From: Thermomicrobiales bacterium
GTDB lineage: Bacteria > Chloroflexota > Chloroflexia > Thermomicrobiales > UBA6265
Assembly: GCA_019637585.1 (NCBI GenBank)
Contig: JAHBVL010000002.1
Location: 62,001-126,000, forward strand
Length of the DNA stretch: 64,000 nucleotides
Direction: 5' to 3'
Shown: one piece after another, positions 36,726 through 45,108 of the stretch
Position numbering within the stretch: position 1 is the stretch's first letter
Layout: each line of letters begins with the position of its first letter
The notes under the pieces: model-generated
Database searches by the model: none
The model's input: only the letters and a program-made list of their open reading frames with translations
Told to the model about the DNA's origin: nothing
Program-made: the position numbers and the translations under genes

Positions 36726-37181
36726 TCAGGAGCCGGCAGGTACATTCCTGCAGCCGCTGTCCCACCAGATCTCCGATTGAGAACCGATCTGCGCCAGCTC
36801 GATCTTGGTGTAGACCAGCCCGTCCCGTTCCATCACCGAGAGTTCGTATTCCGAGCTCATCGTGATCGCGTCGACCGGGCAGACCTGCGCGCAAAGTCCG
36901 CAGAACATGCACCTGCCCGAGCGGAGGATGAACTCGCCGAGCTCGCGGTCTCCCTCTTCCGAAGGTATGACGTGCATATCGAGGCAGGAGGTGGGGCAAA
37001 CGCGCGCGCAGAGCCCGCAGGCCACGCAGAGCGCTTCGCCGGTATCTGGATCGGAGCGAAGCGATGGCAGACCGCGGAAGCGCGGCGCCATGTCCCGCTT
37101 TTCCTCGGGATACTGAATCGTCATGTTGGGCATGAAGCCGCGCTTCAGCGTGACCGCAAAACCCTTGACCTCATCGAACAT
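36726..37181 (-). CDS. nuoI: NADH-quinone oxidoreductase subunit I
   Basis: Ferredoxin-like subunit of complex I carrying clusters N6a and N6b between NuoG and NuoB. 151 residues; cluster motifs are CVACGLCARVCPTSC and CMFCGLCAQVCPVDA, with the family segments FRGLPSLRSDPDTGEALC and VDAITMSSEYELS. The N-terminus (FAVTLKRGF, IQYPEEKR) is standard NuoI. It follows nuoG by 29 bases, but nuoH, which normally lies between them, is absent here. Confidence 0.93.
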   Translation of the reverse strand: MFDEVKGFAVTLKRGFMPNMTIQYPEEKRDMAPRFRGLPSLRSDPDTGEALCVACGLCARVCPTSCLDMHVIPSEEGDRELGEFILRSGRCMFCGLCAQVCPVDAITMSSEYELSVMERDGLVYTKIELAQIGSQSEIWWDSGCRNVPAGS

Positions 37182-37210
37182 CAGGTAACGTCCTGTCGTT
37201 GACGCTGCGG

Positions 37211-39541
37211 CTAGTCCGCAGCCAGATTCGCAAGTGATGGTGAAAGACTGGCCAGACCGTCCGGTCCAGGCACCAGAATAGCCGTTCCGTCGTCGGCGAA
37301 GGTCGCCACCGGGACGTTCAGTCCCTGCCGCTCGAGTCGCGCGTAGGTGACGCCGCCATACTCCGGAATCAGGCGACCGATTTCCTGCATCGCCGATACC
37401 GCGTCGGTGATCCCCAGATCGACACCCATCGCCTGAGCGATCTCCGGCAGGTATGTCACCGGCGGCCGCGACTCTCCCGCTGCCGGAACGGTCGCCCGGA
37501 CGCGCTGAACGGTGCGGTCGACATTGGTCATGGTGCCATCGACTTCGAGCGACATGGCCCGCGGCAGCACCACGTGGGCGACTTTGGTCAGCGGCGATTC
37601 GAACGCATCGGCCACGACCAGGAATTCGAGATGGGAAAGGGCTTCGAGAAGGTCGTCGCCGATCGAACCGGAATGAATGGCCATGTTTCCTTCGACATAC
37701 ATCGCCTTGATCTGACCGGAGCGAATCGCCGAAGGGAGCTCGTCTTCGCTCAGCCCCGGCGTTTCAGAGGCGATGCCACCCGGAAGGAACCGGGGTGACG
37801 CACCCATATCGGTGGAACCCTGGTAGTTGGCGGAGCCACGAGGTGTTGTGATGCCGCCGCCCGGCCGGCCAAGATTGCCGGTGAGCATGGCCAGGTGATT
37901 GCAGGCCAGCGTCATGGCGCCGGGATCGTCGAGCGTGTAGCGGGATGCGCCGCGGCCAATGTGGGCGGCGGTGTTGTAGAGAACGGACGGAGGATAGACG
38001 CCATCGACTGCCGCGCCCGTGCCCTTGCCGCCGGTAGCGTAGATTTCCGCGGCCTCGCGGATCTTCTCGGCTGGAATCCCGGAAACGTCCGCCACCTTGT
38101 CGATGTCGATCGATTCCACCTGCTTTTTCCAGAGCGGCAGGCCGGGGATTTCCGAATCGGATGCCGGCAGCAGTCCGGCGTCGACGATATGCCGGGCCAT
38201 GGCGGTCAGCACCTGTACGGTCGTTCCGGCATTCGGCTGGAGCCAGAGCTCGGCTCGCCAGCAGAGCGGGAACTCGTCCTCGGATATGACGACCGTTTTG
38301 CATTCCCGGTAGATTCGGGAGTGGTAGAGCCAGTAGGAGAGCACCGGGGCATTGGCGCCGATGTCCGGACCCACCACCAGGGCCGATCCGACGTCGGTGA
38401 ACATCTCCTGGATGCTGTTCGTGCCGGAGACATCCTTGCCGAGCGACAAGCGCGTCGCCGCTTCAACAGCCTCCTGAGCGACGGTCAGGTTCCGGTCGAT
38501 GTTGTTGGATTCCATCGCGGTGCGGGTGAACTTCTGAGCGGTGAAGGCATCCTCGTTAGTGCCGTCGGGACTGATCAGCGCCGCAAATTCGCCATTCCGA
38601 TAGTTGGCGAACGTTCCGGCGATCGACGCGACGGCGTCCTCCCAGGAGACCTCGTATGAGAAGCCCGACTCGGCGTTGACTCGTGGGTAGCGAAGCCGTT
38701 CCGGAGACTGCACTCGCTCGTGTCCCCACTTTCCTTCGTGGCACACATAACCATGGTTGACGCCACGTTCCCAGAGGTTGGTCGAGCGTCGCACGATACC
38801 GCGATCGGTTTCGATATTGATCGTGCAGCCGGCATCGCAACCGCCGCAGATCGTTTCCGTCGTTTCCAACTCCCACGGGTGATGGGCGAAGTGGCGGTCG
38901 GTCAGCGCTCCGACCGGGCAAACCGCGATGCACATGCCGCAATTGGTGCACATCGTATCGGCCAGCGTCTGGCCAAATGCCGGACTGATGGTTGCTTCGA
39001 TACTACGGTGGGTCGATTCGATCGCTGTGACGCCGATGACCTCGTCGCAAACGCGGGTACAGCGGTTGCACATGATGCAGCGATCGAGTTTGTAGTCGAT
39101 GAGATCGCTGAAGTGGACGTAGGGGCGAGCGAACTTCGGCCGGCGGTAGGGATTGGTGTTGACGTTGCTTAGATAGGTGTTGTCCTGCAGGTAGCACTCG
39201 CCCGATTTGTCGCAGGTCGGGCAGTCGAGCGCATGGTCGACCAGATACATCTGCAGGACGAACTGGCGCGCGTCCTCGACTGGCTCGGAGTGGGTCAGAA
39301 CCTCCATGCCCTCGCCAAGCGGCGTGGCGCAGGATTCGATCAATCCGCCCCGCTTGCCGAGGATCTCGACTGTGCAGATGCGGCAGGACCCCCAGGGTCG
39401 TAGCTTGGGTTGATAGCAGAGATTGGGGACCTCGACACCCGCCGAGCGGGCCGCCTCGAGAATTGTGGTTCCCGCGGGAACGGTCACATCCAGGCCGTTG
39501 ATCTTGCCGGTGACCATCTTGGTCTCAGCGCGCGTCACCAT
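37211..39541 (-). CDS. nuoG: NADH-quinone oxidoreductase subunit G
   Basis: Large iron-sulfur subunit of complex I. 776 residues. N-terminal 2Fe-2S ferredoxin domain with C42, C53, C56 and C71; the N5 cluster H103-C107-C110-C116; two [4Fe-4S] sets CIMCNRCTRVC and CTNCGMCIAVCP; then a molybdopterin-oxidoreductase-like domain opening with CGGCDAGC and a fourth Cys in GYVCHEGKWG (N7 cluster). It could be taken for an NAD-linked formate dehydrogenase alpha chain, but the adjacency to nuoI and the domain order favour NuoG. Only nuoG and nuoI of the complex are present here. AAGG lies eight bases before the ATG. Confidence 0.88.
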   Translation of the reverse strand: MVTRAETKMVTGKINGLDVTVPAGTTILEAARSAGVEVPNLCYQPKLRPWGSCRICTVEILGKRGGLIESCATPLGEGMEVLTHSEPVEDARQFVLQMYLVDHALDCPTCDKSGECYLQDNTYLSNVNTNPYRRPKFARPYVHFSDLIDYKLDRCIMCNRCTRVCDEVIGVTAIESTHRSIEATISPAFGQTLADTMCTNCGMCIAVCPVGALTDRHFAHHPWELETTETICGGCDAGCTINIETDRGIVRRSTNLWERGVNHGYVCHEGKWGHERVQSPERLRYPRVNAESGFSYEVSWEDAVASIAGTFANYRNGEFAALISPDGTNEDAFTAQKFTRTAMESNNIDRNLTVAQEAVEAATRLSLGKDVSGTNSIQEMFTDVGSALVVGPDIGANAPVLSYWLYHSRIYRECKTVVISEDEFPLCWRAELWLQPNAGTTVQVLTAMARHIVDAGLLPASDSEIPGLPLWKKQVESIDIDKVADVSGIPAEKIREAAEIYATGGKGTGAAVDGVYPPSVLYNTAAHIGRGASRYTLDDPGAMTLACNHLAMLTGNLGRPGGGITTPRGSANYQGSTDMGASPRFLPGGIASETPGLSEDELPSAIRSGQIKAMYVEGNMAIHSGSIGDDLLEALSHLEFLVVADAFESPLTKVAHVVLPRAMSLEVDGTMTNVDRTVQRVRATVPAAGESRPPVTYLPEIAQAMGVDLGITDAVSAMQEIGRLIPEYGGVTYARLERQGLNVPVATFADDGTAILVPGPDGLASLSPSLANLAAD

Positions 39542-39662
39542 GCTTGTGACCTTGCCTCCGTTGCGTCTGGAATTTCGACCGGACCATTGCCGGTCACGAC
39601 CGCGTCATTTGCCCCGAAGGGCGGGCATGCCAGAGGACGCGGAAAGCCCATTTCCGCAAGGG

Positions 39663-39671
39663 ATAATACCA
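39663..39671 (-). promoter_or_regulatory. Extended -10 promoter of nuoG
   Basis: The minus strand reads TGG-TATTAT about 120 bases before the nuoG start. It lies back to back with the gatB promoter at 39724-39732. Confidence 0.55.
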
Positions 39672-39723
39672 TGATGACCCTGTGCCAACCGGTCGATGGA
39701 AGCGGGGAGCGCCACCGTCATCA

Positions 39724-39732
39724 TGGTACAAT
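39724..39732 (+). promoter_or_regulatory. Extended -10 promoter of gatB
   Basis: TGG-TACAAT on the plus strand, 51 bases before the gatB start. No good -35 was found. Confidence 0.55.
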
Positions 39733-39782
39733 TCGCCATCTTCGCCCGGTCGCTGGAAACCGGCCGCGGAGTGGAGATTGAT

Positions 39783-41258
39783 GTGACGGAAACTATCGCA
39801 TCGACCCGATTCGAAACGGTCATCGGGCTCGAAGTCCACGCCCAGGTTCTCACGAAAAGCAAGATGTATTGCAGCTGTTCCGCTGAGTACGCCTCGGCGG
39901 AGCCGAACACGCATGTCTGCCATGTCTGCATGGGATTGCCGGGCGCGTTGCCGGTGATCAACCGGGAAGCGATCGAGCTTTGCGTGTTGACCGGACTGGC
40001 GCTCGACTGTACGATCGCCCCCTTCTCCAAACTCGACCGCAAAAACTACGTCTATCCCGATCTGCCGAAGGGCTATCAGGTTTCGCAATACGATCTGCCG
40101 CTCTGCCAGAACGGAACCTTGGTCTTCGAATCGAACGGCGAACCGGTCACTGCCGGAATCACCCGGGTCCATATCGAGGAAGATACCGGCCGGTTGTTGC
40201 ACCGCACTGCGTCTGACGGTTCGGACATCAGTCTGGTCGATCTGAACCGTTCCGGTGTGCCGCTGATGGAGATCGTCGGCGAGCCCGACCTGCGCAGTCC
40301 CGAACATGCCCGCGACTATCTCATCGCCCTCCGGCAGATTCTGCGCTACATCGGCGCGTCGACCGGCAACATGGAGGAGGGCGCATTCCGCTGCGACGCC
40401 AATGTCTCCCTTCGTGAAGCAGGCAGCACGGAGTTCGGCGCGAAAGTCGAAATCAAGAACATGAACTCGTTCCGTGCTGTCGAACGGGCGTTGCGGTATG
40501 AGGTGGAGCGCCAGCAGGGAGTCCTGGAAGCGGGCGGGACGATCGAGCAGGAGACCCGCGGTTGGGTCGATGCCAGAGGCGTCACCGTCGGGCAGCGCAC
40601 GAAGGAAGCGGCTCACGACTATCGCTACTTCCCGGAACCCGATCTGCCGCCGCTCGCGCTGGGGGCGGATATCGTCGAGCGCATTGCGGCCCGGCTCCCT
40701 GAGCTGCCCGCAGCACGCCGGGCTCGGTTTGTCGAGGCGTTCGGGCTAGGTGAGCCGGAAGCGGCGATTCTGACCGGCGAACGAGAAACTGCCGACTACT
40801 TTGAATCGGTCTGCGAATCCGCTCCTGCTGAAGGCAGATCGCGATTGGCCGCCAACTGGATTCTGAATGATCTTTTCGGTCTGCAGCGCGAGCGAGGACT
40901 GCCGCCCGACAGAATGCCGGTTTCGGCCGATCAGCTGGCCGGGTTGCTCGATATGCTGGAAGCCGACCAGATCAGCGCCCGGGCGGCCAAAGAGCTTCTC
41001 GCGCAGCTTGGTCCAGGCGAGACAGCGATCGACAAAGCGCGATCCCTGAATCTCCTGCCCCTCGACGACGACGACGCGATTCGCACTGCCGCTCTCGAGA
41101 CAATCGAGGCATTCCCGGCGGCAGCGGATGACTACCGCAACGGCAAGAAGGCGGCAATCGGCCGGCTGCTTGGCGAAACGATCAAGCGAACTGGCGGGCG
41201 AGCCCGGCCGGACGCTGCTCGGGCCATCCTCGAAGAACTGCTGAACTCCCCCAGCTAA
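39783..41258 (+). CDS. gatB: Asp/Glu-tRNA(Asn/Gln) amidotransferase subunit B
   Basis: tRNA-binding kinase subunit of GatCAB, which converts misacylated Glu-tRNA-Gln and Asp-tRNA-Asn. GTG 39783 with GGAG seven bases upstream gives 491 residues; the longer frame to 39696 runs through the promoter and is rejected. Motifs: ETVIGLEVHAQVLTKSKMYC, SCSAEYASAEPNTHVCHVCMG (zinc cysteines), LDRKNYVYPDLPKGYQVSQYDLPLC, LIDLNRSGVPLMEIV-like LVDLNRSGVPLMEIVGEPD, NMEEGAFRCDANVSLR, and KTEIKNMNSF-like KVEIKNMNSFRAVERAL. The C-terminal YqeY/GatB tail is present. gatA and gatC are not in the window. Confidence 0.97.
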   Translation: MTETIASTRFETVIGLEVHAQVLTKSKMYCSCSAEYASAEPNTHVCHVCMGLPGALPVINREAIELCVLTGLALDCTIAPFSKLDRKNYVYPDLPKGYQVSQYDLPLCQNGTLVFESNGEPVTAGITRVHIEEDTGRLLHRTASDGSDISLVDLNRSGVPLMEIVGEPDLRSPEHARDYLIALRQILRYIGASTGNMEEGAFRCDANVSLREAGSTEFGAKVEIKNMNSFRAVERALRYEVERQQGVLEAGGTIEQETRGWVDARGVTVGQRTKEAAHDYRYFPEPDLPPLALGADIVERIAARLPELPAARRARFVEAFGLGEPEAAILTGERETADYFESVCESAPAEGRSRLAANWILNDLFGLQRERGLPPDRMPVSADQLAGLLDMLEADQISARAAKELLAQLGPGETAIDKARSLNLLPLDDDDAIRTAALETIEAFPAAADDYRNGKKAAIGRLLGETIKRTGGRARPDAARAILEELLNSPS

Positions 41259-41308
41259 TTCGGACTCTGTCCCGGCAAGGGCGCCGGGTACGATGGAGGT
41301 ACGCGTCC

Positions 41309-42598
41309 ATGGTTTCCAGTCTTCAGTCCGCTCCCGCCCCAACCAGGCAGGCCGATCCGCCCGATCTCTTTCGGGTGGCCGTCGAGCAGTTCGAACTGGC
41401 TGCCGACATCCTGGGTCTGGAAGACAGCATGCGGCAGATTCTGACGCACTGCCAGCGCGAGATCACCGTGAATTTTCCGGTGGAGATGGACGACGGGTCG
41501 GTGCAGGTCTTCACCGGGCATCGAGTGCAGCACAACAACGGACCTGGACCGACCAAGGGCGGTATTCGCTATCACCAGAATGTGACCCTTTCCGAGGTCA
41601 AAGCGCTGGCGATGCTCATGACCTGGAAGTGCGCCGTCGTCGGGCTTCCATACGGGGGAGCCAAGGGTGGGGTGACGGTCAATCCGAAGATGCTCTCCCA
41701 GAACGAGCTCCAGAACTTGACGCGCCGCTACGTTTCCGATATCTCTCCCTTCATCGGTCCGAATCAGGACATTCCAGCCCCCGACATGAACACCAACGCC
41801 CAGACAATGGCCTGGATCATGGATACCTACTCCATGAATGCCGGCTATTCGGTGCCTGGCGTGGTGACTGGCAAACCCCTAACGCTCGGTGGTTCGGAAG
41901 GACGGGCGGAGGCAACTGGTTCCGGGGTCGTGTTCGCCATCGAAGAAGCGGCGCGAGCGATCGGTCTGAATCTGGAAGGCGCCACCGCTGCCGTGCAGGG
42001 ATTCGGCAATGTCGGCTCGGTGGCCGCGCTGGAGATGGCGAAACGGGGGTCGAAGGTTGTCGGCATCAGCGACTGGAAGGGCGGGGTGTACAACCCGGCC
42101 GGTCTCGACGTGGCCGCATTGAAGGAGCACACCGAGGCGACGGGTTCGGTTACGGACTTTCCGGGAACCGATGCGATTTCCAACGATGAGCTGCTGGAGC
42201 TCCCCTGCGACATTCTGATCCCGGCAGCGATTGAATGCCAGATCCACGCCGGCAATGCACCGCGCATCCAGGCCACGATCGTGGCCGAAGGAGCCAATGG
42301 GCCAACGATGCCGGAAGCGGATGAGATCCTCTTCGACCGGGGCATCCTGGTCTTGCCCGACATTTTCTGCAATGCCGGAGGCGTCACCGTTTCGTACTTC
42401 GAGTGGGTGCAGTCGCTGCAGTGGTTCCCCTGGTCGCTGGAAGAAGTCAATTCCCGGCTCCAGCAGATCATGCAGAAGTCGTTCGCCGCCATCTATGCCA
42501 CAGCAGGCGAGCATCAGATCAACATGCGGACTGCCGCGTTGGTCAAGGCGATCGACCGGGTGGCGGACTTTACGAGGTTGCGGGGGATATTTCCGTAG
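41309..42598 (+). CDS. gdhA: Glutamate dehydrogenase
   Basis: Hexameric dehydrogenase interconverting 2-oxoglutarate plus ammonia and glutamate. 429 residues, the size of the small (catabolic/thermophile-type) enzymes. Motifs: GGIRYHQNVTLSEVKALAMLMTWKCAVVGLPYGGAKGGV (containing the GLFV active-site lysine), IPAPDMNTNAQTMAWIMDTY, the Rossmann AAVQGFGNVGSVAALEM, and IVAEGANGPTMPEADEIL. GATGGAGG precedes ATG 41309. It lies 50 bases after gatB in the same direction. Cofactor preference is not clear by eye; a D in VVGISDWKGG after the glycine loop leans toward NAD. Confidence 0.96.
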   Translation: MVSSLQSAPAPTRQADPPDLFRVAVEQFELAADILGLEDSMRQILTHCQREITVNFPVEMDDGSVQVFTGHRVQHNNGPGPTKGGIRYHQNVTLSEVKALAMLMTWKCAVVGLPYGGAKGGVTVNPKMLSQNELQNLTRRYVSDISPFIGPNQDIPAPDMNTNAQTMAWIMDTYSMNAGYSVPGVVTGKPLTLGGSEGRAEATGSGVVFAIEEAARAIGLNLEGATAAVQGFGNVGSVAALEMAKRGSKVVGISDWKGGVYNPAGLDVAALKEHTEATGSVTDFPGTDAISNDELLELPCDILIPAAIECQIHAGNAPRIQATIVAEGANGPTMPEADEILFDRGILVLPDIFCNAGGVTVSYFEWVQSLQWFPWSLEEVNSRLQQIMQKSFAAIYATAGEHQINMRTAALVKAIDRVADFTRLRGIFP

Positions 42599-42607
42599 GG
42601 CGGGGGC

Positions 42608-42713
42608 GTGGTCCGGAGTCCGTAGTCCGAAGCGCGGCTGCTCCGAGGGGACGCGAATCCACATCGGGCGGGCCACAGGTGCCCGAACTACACTTTGCCG
42701 GACCCCGGACCTA
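42608..42713. repeat. Inverted heptamer-array element (GNAGTCC / GGACCNN)
   Basis: The left arm (42608-42628) has three 7-base units GTGGTCC, GGAGTCC, GTAGTCC. The right arm (42700-42713) has two units GGACCCC, GGACCTA, reverse-complementary in core. The 71-base spacer contains CCCGAACTACACTTTG at 42682-42697. It lies between convergent gdhA and the RCK gene, and the right arm overlaps the last three bases of the latter. Confidence 0.8.
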
Positions 42714-43367
42714 ACTGCCCAGTACCGCCTGCAGACTCGCCTCCGACCGCCGGTGCGAGAGGGCAATGACGTCGTCGCCGGGGAGGAGGACGGTGTCGGG
42801 TTTGGGGATCATCAGATCGGAACCGCGGATGACGGCAGCCAGGATGCAGTCCTCCGGCAAACCCAATGCCGATACCGGCTTGTTGGCGGCCCGCGATTCC
42901 GCGCCGATTTTGGCGTCGACGATCGTCATGGCCTCGTGCGACAGACTGAGCAGGTGGACGAACGACATGTTGGGGATCGACTGCTCGATCAGGTTGAAGA
43001 TGTAGTTCGTCTGGCTGACCGTCACGTCGATGCCGAGCATGCGGAAGAGGCGCTCGTTTTTCGGATTATTGACCCGTGCGATCGTCTTCGGGACGTTGAA
43101 TCTCTTCTTGGCCACTTGTGCGATTACGAGATTGTCCTCGTCCTCCCCGGTGACAGCGATCACGACGTCGGCCCGGGCGGCTCCAGCATTGCCCAGCGTG
43201 GCCGCTTCCGATCCATCGCCATCGACAACGACGGCGCCAAGCTGCTCGACGTAATTCTCCACCTTAATCGAATCGCGTTCGATCAACAGCACTTCATGCC
43301 CTTCCGAAAGCAGCGACTTCGTGAGATAGAATCCGACTTTCCCGCCCCCAACCACAATGATGTACAT
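42711..43367 (-). CDS. RCK/TrkA-type potassium-transport regulator (N and C domains)
   Basis: Cytoplasmic nucleotide-binding regulator of a K+ transporter. 218 residues: RCK_N Rossmann domain (MYIIVVGGGKVGFYLTKSLL, LIERDS, VIAVTGEDEDNLVIAQVAKK) and a TrkA_C domain (about 140-215) ending LLPGDDVIALSHRRSEASL. It forms a three-gene unit with a shorter RCK protein and a UspA protein. The membrane K+ subunit (TrkH/KtrB) is not in the window. Confidence 0.92.
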   Translation of the reverse strand: MYIIVVGGGKVGFYLTKSLLSEGHEVLLIERDSIKVENYVEQLGAVVVDGDGSEAATLGNAGAARADVVIAVTGEDEDNLVIAQVAKKRFNVPKTIARVNNPKNERLFRMLGIDVTVSQTNYIFNLIEQSIPNMSFVHLLSLSHEAMTIVDAKIGAESRAANKPVSALGLPEDCILAAVIRGSDLMIPKPDTVLLPGDDVIALSHRRSEASLQAVLGS

Positions 43368-43368
43368 C

Positions 43369-43797
43369 TCAGTCCTCCGCCCTGCCGGTGCCGTCGGCCG
43401 GAGAGAGCACCTGATCGAGTATCTGGGCGGAAATGAGCGTCGTCGGGCAGACCGTCGACAGACCGAGCCGCCGATAAGTTTCCTCCCGGACCGGATCGTA
43501 GATACGGCAGACGACGCGGGGCACCTTGAAGATCTTCAGGCAAACCTGCGAAGCCATGATGTTGCGGTTGTCGCCGTTTGTGGCTGCCACGAACGCGCCA
43601 GCTGATTCGATGCCGGCTGCTTTCAGGGTGTCTTCGTCGATGGCGGTTCCGATGATGGTCTGCCCCCCGAACTCGGGAGCGAGGCGGCGAAACGCCCGCG
43701 ACTGTGTATCGATGACGGAGACATCGTGGCCGTTGGCATCGAGCACCGAAGCGACTCTTGCCCCCAGACGACCGCAACCCATGACGACGACTTTCAC
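43369..43797 (-). CDS. RCK_N (TrkA-N) domain protein, short form
   Basis: 142 residues with only the NAD-binding RCK_N domain: MKVVVMGCGRLGARVASVLD, VSVIDTQSRAF, GTAIDEDTLKAAGI, FVAATNGDNRNIMASQVCLKIF, RIYDPVREETY. No TrkA_C domain. Together with the next gene it probably makes a hetero-oligomeric gating ring. ATG 43797 overlaps the uspA stop by four bases; the gap to the longer RCK gene is one base. Confidence 0.9.
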   Translation of the reverse strand: MKVVVMGCGRLGARVASVLDANGHDVSVIDTQSRAFRRLAPEFGGQTIIGTAIDEDTLKAAGIESAGAFVAATNGDNRNIMASQVCLKIFKVPRVVCRIYDPVREETYRRLGLSTVCPTTLISAQILDQVLSPADGTGRAED

Positions 43798-44264
43798 GCC
43801 GAGAATCCTTCCTGACCGACGTCACTTTGTTCTGCACGGAGAATCAGCACATCACACGGGGCGTTCTTGATGACATATGCGGCAGTGTCCCCTGAAGATG
43901 GTTTGCCGTGGATGACGCGAATGCGCGTCGCCATCAGAATTGCGTCCGCTCCTCGCTCGATCGACTCGTCGACAATGGCGGCTCCTGCCGATCGCGACTG
44001 CAGCAGGTCGGTCGTGACGGTCTGATGCTGAGAGGGAAGCAGGTTGGAGGCCAGTTGTGCGGCTCGGGCCAGCACGAGTTCGCCACGGTCGATCTCGGCG
44101 GGCAGGTCAGCGTCGAGCGGCAACGCCTGGGGAACTTCCACGACGTAGACGAGGGTGATCGCCACCTGGTTGTGGGAACTCAGCTCGTTCGCCAGTGCGA
44201 GAATCTTCTCGTCCTCGTCACCCCCCGTCACGGGGATGATCACTCGCCGATACCCAAGTGCCAT
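43794..44264 (-). CDS. UspA-family universal stress protein
   Basis: 156-residue alpha/beta nucleotide-binding-like protein. It begins MALGYRRVIIPVTGGDEDEKILALANEL and has the family ribbon GADAILMATRIR and the C-terminal IKNAPCDVLILRAE. The ATP-binding glycine loop is altered (RVIHGKPSSGD instead of GxxG...GS), so ATP binding is doubtful. Translationally coupled to the RCK pair, a pairing seen elsewhere where Usp proteins tune K+ uptake. Confidence 0.85.
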   Translation of the reverse strand: MALGYRRVIIPVTGGDEDEKILALANELSSHNQVAITLVYVVEVPQALPLDADLPAEIDRGELVLARAAQLASNLLPSQHQTVTTDLLQSRSAGAAIVDESIERGADAILMATRIRVIHGKPSSGDTAAYVIKNAPCDVLILRAEQSDVGQEGFSA

Positions 44265-44369
44265 GCCGTCCCAACTACTTCGCCGATGCGCGATCTACGC
44301 TCCGGTGCGGCGCATAGTATGTGCCCGAGGTGCCAGCTGTGCAACACCACCCCTGCGCAGGCGCCACGA

Positions 44370-45101
44370 TCATCGGCCAGGCGGCAGCCGGTCAGCCAGT
44401 TGCCGGGGCAGCCCCGCGGCGTGGATCGCCTGCTGCGTGAGTGCAACGTCGTACTCGACCCGGTGGAACGCGATCTGCTGCATGTCGGTGTCGTAGAGGG
44501 CATATGCCGCGCGTGGGTCGCCGTCGCGAGGTTGGCCGACGCTACCCGGATTGACGAGCGCTCTGGCCGGAGCAAGGTCAAACCCCTGTCCTGGCGTCGG
44601 AGCGAAAAGCGCTTCGGCGGGCATGGAGATCCCTTCGACTACGATCATCGGCCGGTGGGTATGTCCGACAAAACAGTGACGCGTCGGGAAGTAGCTGAAC
44701 ATCTGCGCAGCCTGAGGCGCCGTGGTGATGTACTCGAAGGCTGGAAAGCGTGGACTGCCGTGTGCGAGGGTGACATCCCCCTCCGTGCTGATCGATCCGA
44801 GCGACTTCAGCCAGGTGGCCGAGTCATCTGTCAGTTGCTGGCTGGTCCATTCCGCGGCGGCGGCCGCCATCGCGTTGAACGACTCGGTCGACGTTTGGCC
44901 GGTGGCGGCCAGATCGTGGTTTCCCGCCAGGTGGACGCTGTCAGGGTAGCTCCGGACGAGGTCGATGCACTCGTTCGGCCAGGGGCCATAGCCGACGGTG
45001 TCGCCCAGATTCCAGATCGTGTCCCAGGAAAGCCGCTGCTGGAGAATGCGTTCGAGAGCGGGAAGATTCGCGTGGATATCTGACAGGACGAGTATCCGCA
45101 T
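44370..45101 (-). CDS. Calcineurin-like metallophosphoesterase (YfcE type)
   Basis: 243 residues with the five metallophosphoesterase blocks: ILVLSDIHANLPAL (D, H), WNLGDTVGYGPWPNEC (D), LAGNHDLA (N, H), VTLAHGSPR (H), CFVGHTHRPM (GHxH). Matches the small bacterial YfcE/MJ0936-like phosphodiesterases of unsettled substrate. Seven bases after mnmG and probably the last gene of secA-mnmG. No signal peptide, so cytoplasmic. Confidence 0.92.
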   Translation of the reverse strand: MRILVLSDIHANLPALERILQQRLSWDTIWNLGDTVGYGPWPNECIDLVRSYPDSVHLAGNHDLAATGQTSTESFNAMAAAAAEWTSQQLTDDSATWLKSLGSISTEGDVTLAHGSPRFPAFEYITTAPQAAQMFSYFPTRHCFVGHTHRPMIVVEGISMPAEALFAPTPGQGFDLAPARALVNPGSVGQPRDGDPRAAYALYDTDMQQIAFHRVEYDVALTQQAIHAAGLPRQLADRLPPGR

Positions 45102-45108
45102 GGCCGTG

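Noticed and set aside
37211-39541. Formate dehydrogenase alpha subunit (selenoprotein candidate given selA)
   Set aside because: There is no in-frame UGA or Cys/Sec active-site context, and the neighbour is nuoI, so NuoG is preferred.
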